Below, piece after piece: positions 34,388-44,584 of a stretch of DNA of 64,000 nt. The notes under the pieces were generated by a model. That model was not told where the DNA came from and did not search any database. It saw nothing but the letters and a program-made list of their open reading frames with translations. The stretch comes from Parietichytrium sp. I65-24A (taxonomy: Eukaryota; Sar; Bigyra; Thraustochytrida; Thraustochytriidae), in contig BLSF01000070.1 of assembly GCA_012862575.1 (NCBI GenBank), positions 124,001 to 188,000 of the forward strand, read 5' to 3'. How positions within the stretch are numbered: the first letter of the stretch is position 1; the number at the start of each line of letters is the position of its first letter. The translations under genes were made by a program, and so were the position numbers.

Positions 34388-36208
34388 TCATGCGAGGGCC
34401 CAAAATCCGAGGAGAACCGATATGGCCAGCCCGGCGGGGTGTGAGCGTGCTGGCAACGCAAGGCTTTTTGTTGGAGTGTTCGTCGAAGCTATGGACGGTC
34501 CTGTGGATGGGGAGAGAGTTGGAGCATTGGTGGGAAGCTGGGGTGTTTCCTCCCGTGAGGAAAAGTTTCCAATGCAGTGGCGGCAGCCGAAAAGATTCTC
34601 CGGATCGTAGGATAGTTTGACTTCCTCCAAGGTCTGGACGTTTTCGCCCCAATATTGCTGCTTGTAGTCTTCCATGTCGTATGCTGACTCGCTAAAGTAG
34701 GACGAATTGCCAAGCGTGGTCGCATTAGGGTGCGCGCCAGTGATCCAATGAACCATAGCTGTGCGAAAAGACGGGCTGATTGACACATCGTTCTCATGCG
34801 GACTATTTTTTTGACCGGTAATGCAGTGATAGAGCTGCTGGCTCCGGCATACCTTGTCGGTTTGGCAAGTTTCAAATACTCGTTGTAAAAATTCCAATCC
34901 AACTTTCTCGAATGTGTCACGCTGTACAAGGACGGAGTTCAGCCCCCCGTCAGTGATCCACGGAACGGGGATGATCGGCTCGAGCGCCTGGGCGAGAATC
35001 CGTTCTGAGAAATAGGCCAACTGATTCACAGTCAGACTGGCAGGTTCAACCTGGGTTTCTTTGAAGACTTCCAATTTATTGACGAACTCTTCCGACTCGG
35101 AGTCGCCCAAGTAGATGTAAACCATAAGAATAGACCATACTGCGCCACATTCAGCTTCATCTCCGTCCTTGACGTTGAAGTGAAGAAGGCCGGCCCACTC
35201 GCTCTCAAGTGCAGGGGCCCACGCTGTGTAAGCCTCCAGGAGCCTGAACAGGTCACTCTTTGATTTTGCGCATCCGTCTCCTCCGTACACGACGGTCACC
35301 TCCGCAAATCCGGCGTCAGGAATTGGATGCGCCCGAACAGTGATGGAGGTGATGACTCCCCAAGACGAACCTCCACCGCCACGAAGGGCCTTGTATAGGT
35401 CCTGATTGTGGGTGGCGTTTGCAATGACGACTTGGCCAGAGGCAAGGACCACTTCGGCTTCCACGACATTGTCCACTCCGAGCCCAAGCTTTGGCGCGAG
35501 AGGACCGTGTCCACCTCCAATGGACCAGCCGATGATCCCTACGGTGTTTGCCCAGCCAGAAGAGACAACTCTGTCGTTCTTCGCCGCAAAGACGTGAGCT
35601 TCGGAGAAGACGATGCCAGGCCCGAATGTGAAGGTTCCACCATCGGCATGCCGTTCGTCTTTCTCATTGAAGATCTGCTCTTTCATGAGGGAAGTCCGAA
35701 TGAACAGACCTCCGGCGCAACCATGTCGGTTCAAGAAATCGTGGCCGGTTCCAGCCACCGCGATACACAGGTTGTGGTCTCGCGCAAAGTCGACCAACGC
35801 CTTGACATGGGCTGTCTTTAGCGGCCACGCTACCACGCCAGGTAGGGAAAGGTCTATTGGGTTGTTGCGAACCGAAGCATAGCAGAACTCGGAAACGTAT
35901 GGGTTCGAGCTCGGGAGGAAGCACGCATTCTGCGTATCCGTGCGGTTGCGAAAGTACAGCGGCTCGAGGCTCTCCACGCCGAGTCCGTACAGGGGCTGGT
36001 CATCTGGGGAGTAAACCGGAACCGCACTTACGCGGGGGTTTCCGTCGCCATCGTACTTTAGCTGCCTCTTGAGGTTCGGTTCCAGCTTTTTATAAAGAGC
36101 CTCAAATTCTAGCTCAGAGGGCCAGCACGCCTCTGAAGGGAGACAGTACTGGCGCGCTTCGGCAAGCTGTAGAGCAAGGCACGAGGTAACGGCCACGTAC
36201 AGCTTCAT
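34388..36208 (-). CDS. Secreted FAD-linked oxidase, berberine-bridge-enzyme type, probable GPI anchor
   Basis: A 606-residue single-exon gene starting at ATG 36208. A signal peptide (MKLYVAVTSCLALQLAEA) is followed by an FAD-binding PCMH-type domain (aa about 120-300). VAGTGHD (His156) matches the His that carries covalent FAD in this family. The second flavin-linking Cys of bicovalent members is absent: the matching segment reads GWANTVGIIGWSIGGGHG. A berberine/berberine-like C-terminal segment (YDPENLFGCRHCIGN) follows. The last 45 residues are a Pro-Thr-Ser linker and a hydrophobic tail (GLAISVLLGFWALA) with no basic end, typical of a GPI signal. The family oxidises sugars, alcohols or alkaloid-like substrates with O2; the substrate here is unknown. 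Confidence 0.88.
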   Translation of the reverse strand: MKLYVAVTSCLALQLAEARQYCLPSEACWPSELEFEALYKKLEPNLKRQLKYDGDGNPRVSAVPVYSPDDQPLYGLGVESLEPLYFRNRTDTQNACFLPSSNPYVSEFCYASVRNNPIDLSLPGVVAWPLKTAHVKALVDFARDHNLCIAVAGTGHDFLNRHGCAGGLFIRTSLMKEQIFNEKDERHADGGTFTFGPGIVFSEAHVFAAKNDRVVSSGWANTVGIIGWSIGGGHGPLAPKLGLGVDNVVEAEVVLASGQVVIANATHNQDLYKALRGGGGSSWGVITSITVRAHPIPDAGFAEVTVVYGGDGCAKSKSDLFRLLEAYTAWAPALESEWAGLLHFNVKDGDEAECGAVWSILMVYIYLGDSESEEFVNKLEVFKETQVEPASLTVNQLAYFSERILAQALEPIIPVPWITDGGLNSVLVQRDTFEKVGLEFLQRVFETCQTDKVCRSQQLYHCITGQKNSPHENDVSISPSFRTAMVHWITGAHPNATTLGNSSYFSESAYDMEDYKQQYWGENVQTLEEVKLSYDPENLFGCRHCIGNFSSREETPQLPTNAPTLSPSTGPSIASTNTPTKSLALPARSHPAGLAISVLLGFWALA

Positions 36209-37722
36209 CGTGTCTTATTCTTTGCCCGCTAGCCCTACGAACCTGAGGCGTCGAGAGAGTATGGATGCTGATTGCGATTTGCTCGGAGTTGTCAACCCGA
36301 TGTTTCGTGATTGCCGCTTCCACGCATCCGATTCTTTGACGTCAGGCTTTTCCAAGACCTTGCTTGCGCTGGATTCGCATTGATTCACAAAGCCTTTTCT
36401 TGCGGTCACTTCAGGGCTTCCATTCTACAGTGCCCTTCGCACTAATCTACCCACCTTTGACTCTCATGAATACACCCAATCTCTGCTTGCGAACCGCCAA
36501 TTCGCTGGGCACTTTTTCCAATTGCACCGTGCGAGCAAATAAAGAAGATTATGAAAATGATAACATAATGATGATGATTGTGATCAACTTTGAACTCATC
36601 CGCACATTAGGGGACCACATAGACCCGCGGCCGGCTCAAATTCTACGGACCACTACGTGCATGCGTAGTGTGCTGCTAGTGAGGTACAACGAGGTCGCGT
36701 GTGGAAGTGAATGGACTTTCTTTGTGAGAAACTGCGAGATTATTGTAATTTGCAAAGGCTGCGTGAATGATTTGTTTAAAAGTCAATGAACATAAAGCAG
36801 AAGATGTCAATTGCATTTTACATTTTACATTTACATTTGCATTTACATTTTCACTGACAACCAATGTCTTTGGGGGCAGTTTCTGCGTTTCCTGTCTTGT
36901 TGTGCACTGATCAAATTGAGTTTGAGTGACTCGAAAGATGCTTTTGCAGGGTTAGGAATGCGCCCGTTTTATGCTTTGAGAAGGCCGTGAGCTCACTGCC
37001 AGAAGAGTCCAGTTTGTTTGCCTTTGATTGCACGGCCGCATGTCCTGCGACGAGCTTTTCTGCCTTGTGTACCTGGAGATGATGTGCCGCCCCGTTTACG
37101 TTCACAGTCCGCAAAGAAATGGCTCGCAAGCCTTCACGATATGTCGGCCATGCGAGAAGCTTTCAAGTGTCTGCCGCTGGACCCATCCTACACAATGACA
37201 CAGTGACCAATTTCCTTCTTCAGTTTTCTTTCTTTTAATATCGCGCAAACTGTGTGCCGACAGCAGCCAACTGCCAATTGAGACCAGAAAAAAGGTGTGC
37301 ACAGAAGGGTGGGGAATTGCAAAGCAAAGGTGGGGAGGGGGAAACTGGAAGTCGGCACGCTCGCCCTTTAGTCTTTGGAGACGGAAAGAGTTCGGGTCCG
37401 AGTCAAAGCTTCGGTCCCACTGTAGGCGCAGAGCAGTGATGCGACTTCTCGTTGGACTCAGATACACAAGATTCCAGCGCACACACACGCACACCTCTTG
37501 CAAGCATGGAGAGTCTCGGCGATTTGTTATGACTGTATTCCCGGTTTCCAGCGTGACCCTGTCATCACGGGCATTGTCGGTGGCGAAGAAAAGAACATCG
37601 TGCGCAAGCATTGGCTGTGCCACTCGGTGCTGGAAAGAAATGCCTAGTGGCTAACTAAGGTCTAATTCACTTTTGTATTTACACATAGAAAAGACACTCC
37701 CCGCGGGGAGATTTCGGAGTGA
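36209..37722. other. Intergenic region between FAD oxidase and DCN1-like genes
   Basis: This 1.5 kb region holds no recognised gene. It contains a TTTACA/TTTGCA hexamer run (36815-36852). Open frames on both strands between 36911 and 37654 are short or domain-free. One minus-strand stretch (36911-37170) reads as plausible protein and is raised as a finding. Confidence 0.5.
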
Positions 37723-38514
37723 TCAATCTGCCATGACATGATCGTGGGCATGTCGCTCCCGCATGTGTTCAACCCACTCGTCAATCATTACAGGCCATGC
37801 GCCGGTGTCCGGGTCGTGCTCCGCGAAGGACTTGAAATTTTTTATGAAAACGTATAACTGTACCCACAAATCCCGCGTGACACCTCTCGCTGAGGACTTG
37901 TCAACAAAGTCCACAAAGCTTTGCAAATAAGGGAAATGCACATTCCCGAGAATAATCGGCCAGAGCTGCACCGCTGTTTCTTTTGACACAGATTTCTGGT
38001 CGGGCTCGCACGCCCAAGAGTATGTAAACTTGTATAGATTCACGAACTCGGGGTGCGCTGGGTGGAGCATAGCGCGAAGGGCGTGGAGCTTCTCGCGGAG
38101 CTCTCGAATATTGCTACAACCTAACTTGAGCATGCCCTCGCGAAATTCTGATTTGCTAAACACGCACGAGTTCTTGGCGCCCATAGCATAAGAGAGCGCG
38201 ATAAGAACAGGGTCTTCTGGCACTACATGCAGGTCTTCACAAAGCAGGGCCATTCCGTCAAATCCAATCTGATCCTCGTCCTCCGGGTCTGCATACCTGG
38301 CGAAGCACTCGTTGATGGGATCGCCGCCCACATTCCTCACCCTCTTTGCGCTGCTCTCCGAATCTTGCAGGTTCCGCTTGCGCTTCATTCGCCCAGCGGA
38401 GTGAGCCAAGAAAAACCGTTGCAATCTCTGCGAAAGCTCTTCACGAGGACCTTCAGTGGCCAGTCCCAGGTTTGCCAGTTCGTTTCTAAGATCCAGAATC
38501 GATCTCTGCTCCAT
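37723..38514 (-). CDS. DCN1-like neddylation E3 cofactor with N-terminal SAP motif
   Basis: A 263-residue single-exon gene. Residues 5-37 (ILDLRNELANLGLATEG, then EELSQRLQRFF) fit a SAP DNA/RNA-binding helix-turn-helix. Residues 65-255 are a DCUN1/PONY potentiating-neddylation domain. Asp in TRDLW, Ala in GAWP and Asp in MIDEWVEHM match the Asp-Ala-Asp patch that contacts the cullin WHB domain. DCN1 proteins help Ubc12 and Rbx1 load NEDD8 on cullins, in nucleus or cytoplasm. The usual N-terminal module in this family is UBA, so the SAP-like segment is unusual. A short basic stretch (RMKRKRNL) between the domains could be a nuclear signal. Confidence 0.85.
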   Translation of the reverse strand: MEQRSILDLRNELANLGLATEGPREELSQRLQRFFLAHSAGRMKRKRNLQDSESSAKRVRNVGGDPINECFARYADPEDEDQIGFDGMALLCEDLHVVPEDPVLIALSYAMGAKNSCVFSKSEFREGMLKLGCSNIRELREKLHALRAMLHPAHPEFVNLYKFTYSWACEPDQKSVSKETAVQLWPIILGNVHFPYLQSFVDFVDKSSARGVTRDLWVQLYVFIKNFKSFAEHDPDTGAWPVMIDEWVEHMRERHAHDHVMAD

Positions 38515-38748
38515 CGCAATGCGCAGCGGCGCCTCCCGCAGCCAGAACTAAAAATAAATAATGCAACAGCTCCAGTCGCAATCGTCGTAGACCTCTCCAA
38601 CTTGAGTCAACTACAAGCCAGAAGGGAAGAAGACGCGCCCTTTAAACAATCTAAAGAATCTCCGCTCACTCACTGTCAATAAAGAATCAATCAATCAACC
38701 AATCAATCAATCGATCAGCGCAGTATAGTATTCTCCAATCCAATCGCG

Positions 38749-38781
<33 letters not shown>

Positions 38782-40451
38782 CGATCAATCAACAATCAAT
38801 CGATCGATCAGCGCAGTATAATATTCTCCAATCCAATTCAATTGCGATCAATCAATCAATCAACGATCAATCAACAATGAATCGATCGATCAGCGCAGTA
38901 TAATTAAAATATTCTCCAGTCCAATCCAATTGCGATCAATCAATCAATCAATCGATCAATCAATCGATCAGCGCAGTATAATTAAAATATTCTCCAGTCC
39001 AATCGCACAAAGTCCCCAGAGAGAGCCCCGCCAACAAGCTCGACGCGCCCGACGATTTCCGTACGCAATTTCTGCCGCCGTATCGGCCTAGCCAAAGTCT
39101 TACCGCGTCGCGTAAGCGTACCAGTGCGCGAGGACCTTCTGCGGGAGAAGGGGGAAGTGGGGGAGGGGATCTCGGTGCGGATATCGGAGGGGGCGTGGCA
39201 CGCGGGCGCGGCGCGGCGGACTGTTTTAGGAGGGAGATTTCTCTCCCCGCGGCGCTCGGGTTCTGCGTGTGTGTGTGTGTGAGGACTGTGACTTTCGTTC
39301 ATTCAAAAGTTTGTTTTGTTTTGTTTTGTTGGGGTTCCTTTGAGTATTATGGTTATGCATATATGCTGCATAGAACTGGTATATGAACGCGGCTGGGAAT
39401 TGCAGTGAGGATTTGGTTACAAATAACTATGAAATTCATGGTAGTAATTAATAGCAATTGTCTATATTTACGTATAAATGTCTCTTTCTTCCTCTTACGT
39501 CCTATGAAAGGAAGGATAGCTTCACATAGCCCGGCCTATAGTCACAATAGGCTACTATATTAACCTCTATTCGCACAGTACAACAATAAGAAGTCCAGTA
39601 GTAGTGGTACCACCGATCTCATCGTCTACAGTTTACACCATAAATCGTGCATAATCGCACAACGTGGTATGCACGAGCTACCTCAAAGTCTAAAACTCGA
39701 AGGAGAGAGTGAAAAAAAGTGCCCAAAAAACAACCCAAAAAAGGGAAAAAAAGCGAAAGAAAAAGAAAAAGAAACCCAAAATTCATCCAAAAATCCCTGG
39801 AAAAATCCAACTTAAAAAATCAATCCAAGGCAACCACACATCCTCGCCCACTCATCGCGCACTCAAAGGCATACACCGCGCACACAGTTAGCACTTACCT
39901 AGCCCCTCGACTAGCCAGCCGTCCCGGAATCCGCGCCTGGACGTCGCCCCCGGGTTCTTGCTGTCGAAAGACCGGCAATTTGCAGGTGGCGGATCCACTG
40001 CGAAAGAGTGGGCGCGCAGACGCAGAGTTGGCCCATACATTGGCGCGACACAGTACATATACATATACATATACTTGCACAGAGAGAAAGAGAGAAAGAG
40101 GGAAAGAAATAGAGAGAGTGTCTGATTGTCATTGATTGGAAAGCTTTGGAGTGGACATCCATTTATCGATTGGATAGGTTTGGCGAAAGAAATTTGTTGT
40201 TGTTGTAGTTGTTGTAGTTGTTGGTGGGAGACAACAAGAAGGACATTGGATTGTGCAAGCGATCATTGGAGAAGCGTTTTTGATATTGGAATTCGTTGCG
40301 TGGAGAAGAAGCAGGATTGTATTGAAATTGCATCTGTATTTGCATTTGCATTTGCATTTGGGTTTGCATTTGCGTTCTCAGTCGTGGCGATTGTGTGATC
40401 TTCGGAAAGCTTGGGCGTTGAGTTCGTGGAGAAGAAAATCATTTTGCCAAG
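38515..40451. other. Repeat-rich intergenic region upstream of SmE
   Basis: It contains the AATC minisatellite, a (GT)n run (39268-39282), a TTTTG run (39313-39330), an A-rich tract (39710-39790), a TACATA run (40053-40075), GTT/GTA runs (40197-40222) and a TTTGCA hexamer run (40335-40373). No gene is supported; open frames there are low-complexity translations of these repeats. Confidence 0.6.
38684..38999. repeat. AATC microsatellite organised as a ~80-93 bp minisatellite
   Basis: The word CGATCAGCGCAGTATA recurs at about 38712, 38805, 38887 and 38965. Each is followed by ATTCTCCA(A/G)TCCAAT and a variable (AATC)n tract. The third and fourth units share an added TTAAAAT, so they are each other's closest relatives. 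Confidence 0.9.
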
Positions 40452-40715
40452 ATGTCTCGCAGACCGCAAAAGGTTATGACGCAGCCGGTGACGCTGATCT
40501 TCCGGTTCCTGCAAAACAAATCGCGCGTGCAAGTGTGGCTTTACGAGCAGCCAAACATGAGGATTGAAGGGAGGATCATCGGGCTCGACGAGTTTATGAA
40601 TCTTGTGCTGGACGATGCAGAGGAGCTGGACGTGAAAGAGAAGACGCGGCGCAGTGTGGGCAGGATTCTGTTGAAGGGCGACAACATCACATTGATCATG
40701 GGCGTGTCCAAGTGA
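40452..40715 (+). CDS. SNRPE: Small nuclear ribonucleoprotein E (SmE)
   Basis: An 87-residue single-exon gene with full-length Sm fold. The Sm1 motif spans [19 protein letters not shown] to [11 protein letters not shown] and Sm2 is [35 protein letters not shown] is typical of the E paralogue rather than other Sm proteins. SmE is one of seven proteins in the ring around the Sm site of U1, U2, U4 and U5 snRNAs and is needed for splicing. The ATG at 40452 gives the expected N-terminus length. Confidence 0.97.
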   Translation: MSRRPQKVMTQPVTLIFRFLQNKSRVQVWLYEQPNMRIEGRIIGLDEFMNLVLDDAEELDVKEKTRRSVGRILLKGDNITLIMGVSK

Positions 40716-41339
40716 GTTGTCGACTTTTGGCGGACCAAGAGAAGGAAAGCGCGGAGCTAGTAAACCCGGGCCCTGTGTAACTTGCTTGTAAGTTGCCTGC
40801 CCGCCGCCCAGGTGTCCAGGGGCACGTTCGACGATATTGACCGGGGGGAGAAGTCTTGCCCATTTAGTTGTGTACGTTTTATCTTTTAAAGTATTTTTGC
40901 ATGGGATTTGATATACCTGCTGCGGTCCTTCGTCCTTCTTGCCTTTCAATTGCTCCAGTGTAGTGGTGTGTGATCTGGCTTTTGCAAAGATCTCGTCTTG
41001 TGGCTTGGGAAGCTAGCTAGCTAGGGTTCAGAACACAGCATGTAGAGTACTTTGATGAGATTCATTCGCTTGTCAGGTGACGGGCGAATCGCAAATGAGC
41101 AAACTGGTAGTAGCATAGAATAGAGAAGAAGAAGAAAAAGTGAACACAAGATTAAAAAACAAATTGGCGCTACAAGAGCGCAACAGAACATGATACAGGA
41201 ACAAGGGGGGAGGGGGGTGGATGGGACACACGCATACACACCAAGAAGGATAACCGCCGGTGTTTTAGTGCGCTAATGTGCTTGCGGTCCTCGCAAGGGA
41301 CTGCGAATGATAGAATGGTACATTGGGGGGGGGTTCCGT
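40716..41339. other. Convergent intergenic region between SmE and sulfatase
   Basis: No gene is recognised. An AGCTAGCTAGCTAG run lies at about 41011-41024 and A/G-rich and G-rich runs at 41127-41220. Confidence 0.6.
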
Positions 41340-44300
41340 CTACTTGCTCTTGGTCGGCCGACTCGTCGGGGCTTTGGTTGGCCGTTTGGTGGTTGGGGCT
41401 TTGGTTGGTCTCCGTGTCGGAAAATTTGTCGGCGCTTTCGTCGGGCGCGCTGTGGTCGGCCGAACTGTCGGAAACATTGTTGGCGAGACTGTTGGGCTCT
41501 TCGTTGGAGCCACGGTTGGGGTTCTCGTGCTGAGATCTGGCGGCGCGTCTGGCGAGTCAACATCCTCAAACGGATCCGTTAACATGCTTTCGACATCGTA
41601 CACATTATACTTTTTCGCCTTGACGATCTGGCATGATTCGTGCAAGTAGCACACTTTGCTGGATCCCCACGTCACAAATTTACAATTGTTGTAATTTTGA
41701 CACGTCTGGATGCAACCCGTGTAAGCGCTGCTTTTTTTGGAGGTAATGAGTCCATACTTTCGTACGCAACCTTTCTTCAGTGTCCTGAATTCCGAGTTGA
41801 CGATGTCGTCGCGCTTAAAAACCGAGTACCTTTCCAGACCACTCGTTGTGGAGCACGATGAGTACAGCAAACAAACACCTTCTTCTCTGTCTAGCTGGAA
41901 ATAATTGCAGCCCGGTGTGAGGACGCATTGTTTGAAGCAAGTGCGCGGCTGGAACGTGTACACTGTTGACATTGGGGTTGAGGAATCTTTGCACTTCGTT
42001 CCGATCTCCTCCTGTGCGAGGAAATTGATGCTCGAGTAGGTTGGCATTTGGGTTGGACCTTGCGACGGCGACAACGTTGGAATTCCTGTCGGGGCCAAGG
42101 ATGGCGCATGGCTCGGCGCCCTTGTTGGAGCTTTGGAAGTCGGGGCAAGTGTTGGAGACCTCGTGGTCGGCGCATTGGTCGGGACTGCGGTTGTTGGAGA
42201 GTGCGTGGGGATATTGGTTGGAGCGTCCGTCGGGGCTGTGGTAGTCGGGGATTTTGTAGGTTGTTTGGTCGGCGAATCAGTCGGCGAGTGGGTCGGCACC
42301 GCCGTAGTTGGCGCTATCGTGGGAGCGACGGTTGGGGATGAAGTCGTCGGGCTTTTGGTTGGTGTCGCCGTAGTCGGAGAGCTCGTTGGAGCGAGTGTCG
42401 TTGGTGCTTCCGTTGGTTTTCTTGTTGGGTACCACTGTTGAAGGTTCAGAATCAGAAGTGGGGCAACTTTAGGTTAGACAAGCCGTGGAGCCTGGGGACG
42501 AGATATGCGGGCATTTCAAAATTGACTCAACTTACGGTAGGCTGGGTACACTCTGCGGGGGTGAATTCGCAGTAGTTTGTGCGATAGTTGCCATCTTGGT
42601 GGAGCCTCAAGACGTTGTACAAAGTTTCTCGCTCACTGTCAGCGATGTTGTTTTCTTCGTAGGGATCCGCGTTTAGATCAAAGAGCATGTACTGGTAGTC
42701 CACACGCACGAGCTTCAAAGGGCGCTCGGAGTTTCGCAAGTCAAAGAACGCAAAATCGCACCCGTCCGCGGGGTCGGAATACTGACTGGTGCAAATCTCG
42801 ACATGGAGACCTTCCCTTGGATTAGACAGCTCTTCGTCTGAGAGAATATGCTCGCTAATGTCGAGAGTTTCCCCGTCGTAACGAAAAGGCTCCAACGAAG
42901 CATCGTTCGAATCGATTCCAGCCAGGCTAGCAATTGTGAGAGCAAAGTCGAAGCCTGCATGGGGGATGAATGAGGTGCTTCCTGCTGCGATTTTCCCCGG
43001 CCAGCGGATAATGGTGGGCGACCCTGTAAAATGTGTTCACGACTCGTTAGTTGCGCTTCCACTGAAGCTTCTCCTTTTCCCCTGTTCTTCTTTGCCAACT
43101 TACGAATACCACCTTCGAAGACCTCTCGCTTGACACCCCTGAGGTTCATGGTCCCTTTAAAGAAAGTCGGCGTGTAGGAAGTATCTGCGCCGAGACCTGT
43201 TTTTGAGGTAAAAGTAAAGGTAGGTAAAATGGATGTCAGAATGTTTTCTGAGAAAATCGTGAGAGGCGAACCCTCTGTCAAGAAGAGAGGAGACTTACTG
43301 TCATGAGGTCCGTTGTCCGAGGCGAAGATAACGATCGTGGAGTCTTCAATGTCGAGCTTTTGGAGCAGGTCCAGCGTGGTGCTAATATCTTTGTCAAGTT
43401 GATGAGTGATTGCTGCAATGTGCCCAATCCGCCCGACGGCAATGTTCATGTCGACAAGTTCCTGATACCTTCCATAAGTGCTAACGGGGCTAGTGATGCT
43501 TTTGAGTCTCGTTGGTTCCGTGGGGTTGTAGTATCCATTGTGGGGCGAGATTCCAGCCCAATACAGGAAGAACGGTTCATCAGGAGATTTCTCCAACACG
43601 TGTGCGTTAATCCAGGAGAGAGCTTTTGCACGGAAAAGCTGGTTTGAGTCTTTGCAGGGGCCTTCCTGCATCTCTCCAGTGGTCGAGTCCAACGTACAGC
43701 TAACATTCATGACGCACATGCAGTTTTTGAGTGAAGCATCCTTGTTGTCTGATTTATACGAAACTGTTGATGCTTCTTGACCGACGCTTTGCCAAATCGT
43801 GTCTGGAAATACTCGATGGGCATCAGCGTGGGTCAAAAACCCGTAGAAATAGTCAAAGCCTTGTTTCCATGGCGCGCCAGAATCTGAATCGGTTCCAAGG
43901 CCCCACTTGCCAACATGATACGTGGTATATCCATGTGACTACATTAGCAAAAAGTGTCGATGAAGCGTCAGAACAAAATCAACAAACACAAAACACCAGT
44001 GTGTCCATTCGCGCGCACGAAAAGAGATCCTTGTTAACCATTGAAACTCACCTGTAGAAGGTTTGGCAATGTGGCCGTGTCTTCGGCCAAAATCCAGTCC
44101 GTTTTCTTGCCGAGGATGTTGTTGCCTCGCATCTCGCTGTTGCCCGTTGGTGTCCCCGTCATCAGAGCGTAACGTGCTGGCCCGCAGACGGGACTTGACG
44201 TGTAGCTTCTCATCATACGCTTCCCCGTGCGCGCCAAGCGCTCGAGGCCTGGGGTGTGAATGATCTTGTGTTGCGGTATGGATTCATCGAAAGGTACATC

Positions 44301-44459
44301 GTAGGGGGCGAACTCCGGGGCATGCTGATTGACCTCGCCCACGCCTAGATCGTCTGCGAAATAAAGTATGATATTTGGCTTTGAGCATTCTGCTCGCTGA
44401 GAGCCGTCAAGTATCAACAAGGCCAATAAGAGCGCATTCACAGTCCTTCCGCGCGACAT
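41340..44459 (-). CDS. Secreted sulfatase with Pro-Thr linkers and two PAN-like modules, five exons
   Basis: Exons (5' to 3'): 44459-44052, 43938-43299, 43196-43104, 43023-42536, 42434-41340; 907 residues, every junction in frame. The ATG at 44459 starts a signal peptide (MSRGRTVNALLLALLILDG). The sulfatase domain shows NIILYFADDLG (metal-binding Asp pair), CGPAR at Cys92 (the C-x-P-x-R motif whose Cys becomes formylglycine), GYTTYHVGKWGLG, FASDNGPHD and GGIRSPTIIRWPGKI. After CTQPT comes a Pro-Thr linker, two Cys-rich PAN/apple-like modules (CFKQCVLTPGCNYF and GCIQTCQNYNNCKFV), and a second Pro-Thr tail (RPTKAPT type) ending at TAG. Sulfatases cleave sulfate esters of carbohydrates or steroids. 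The tail suggests attachment to or binding of extracellular polysaccharide (inference). It is the most intron-rich gene here. Confidence 0.9.
42435..42535 (-). other. Sulfatase intron 4 (101 nt)
   Basis: CCTACC|GTAAGT donor and TTCAACAG|TGGTAC acceptor join AECTQPT to WYPTRKPTEAPT, so the Pro-Thr linker starts across the junction. Confidence 0.85.
43024..43103 (-). other. Sulfatase intron 3 (80 nt)
   Basis: GGTATTC|GTAAGT donor and TTTTACAG|GGTCGCCC acceptor. Codon C+GG (Arg) gives GGIRSPTIIRWPGK, a standard sulfatase segment. Confidence 0.9.
43197..43298 (-). other. Sulfatase intron 2 (102 nt)
   Basis: GACA|GTAAGT donor and AAAACAG|GTCTCGG acceptor. Codon A+GT (Ser) joins NGPHD to LGADTSYTP. 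The intron has no stop in the exon frame, but its translation is unlike the family. Confidence 0.75.
43939..44051 (-). other. Sulfatase intron 1 (113 nt)
   Basis: CTACAG|GTGAGT donor and CTAATGTAG|TCACAT acceptor join LLQ to SHGYTTYHVGKWG, which rebuilds the second sulfatase signature. Confidence 0.85.
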
Positions 44460-44563
44460 ACTCTGAAAGCCTCTCAATAAACTTTTGCTTGGAGGAGCTG
44501 GGCACCAAAGCCAAGCATGCGAGGCGGGCGGTCTCGAGCTCACAGACGCAGCGCCAGCTTTCG

Positions 44564-44584
44564 TCTCTCTCTCTCTCTCTCTCT
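44564..44584. repeat. (CT)n microsatellite in the sulfatase 5' region
   Basis: Ten CT units; on the sulfatase strand this is a GA run in the presumed 5' untranslated region or promoter. Confidence 0.85.

Noticed and set aside
21455-40715. A functional cluster of RNA-processing genes (SPT5, THOC1, SmE)
   Set aside because: The genes are on different strands, kilobases apart and interleaved with unrelated genes. Chance neighbourhood is the simpler view.
40263-40949. 228-codon minus-strand frame overlapping SmE
   Set aside because: It is antisense to the highly conserved SmE gene and includes a TTTGCA microsatellite translated as Asn-Ala repeats.
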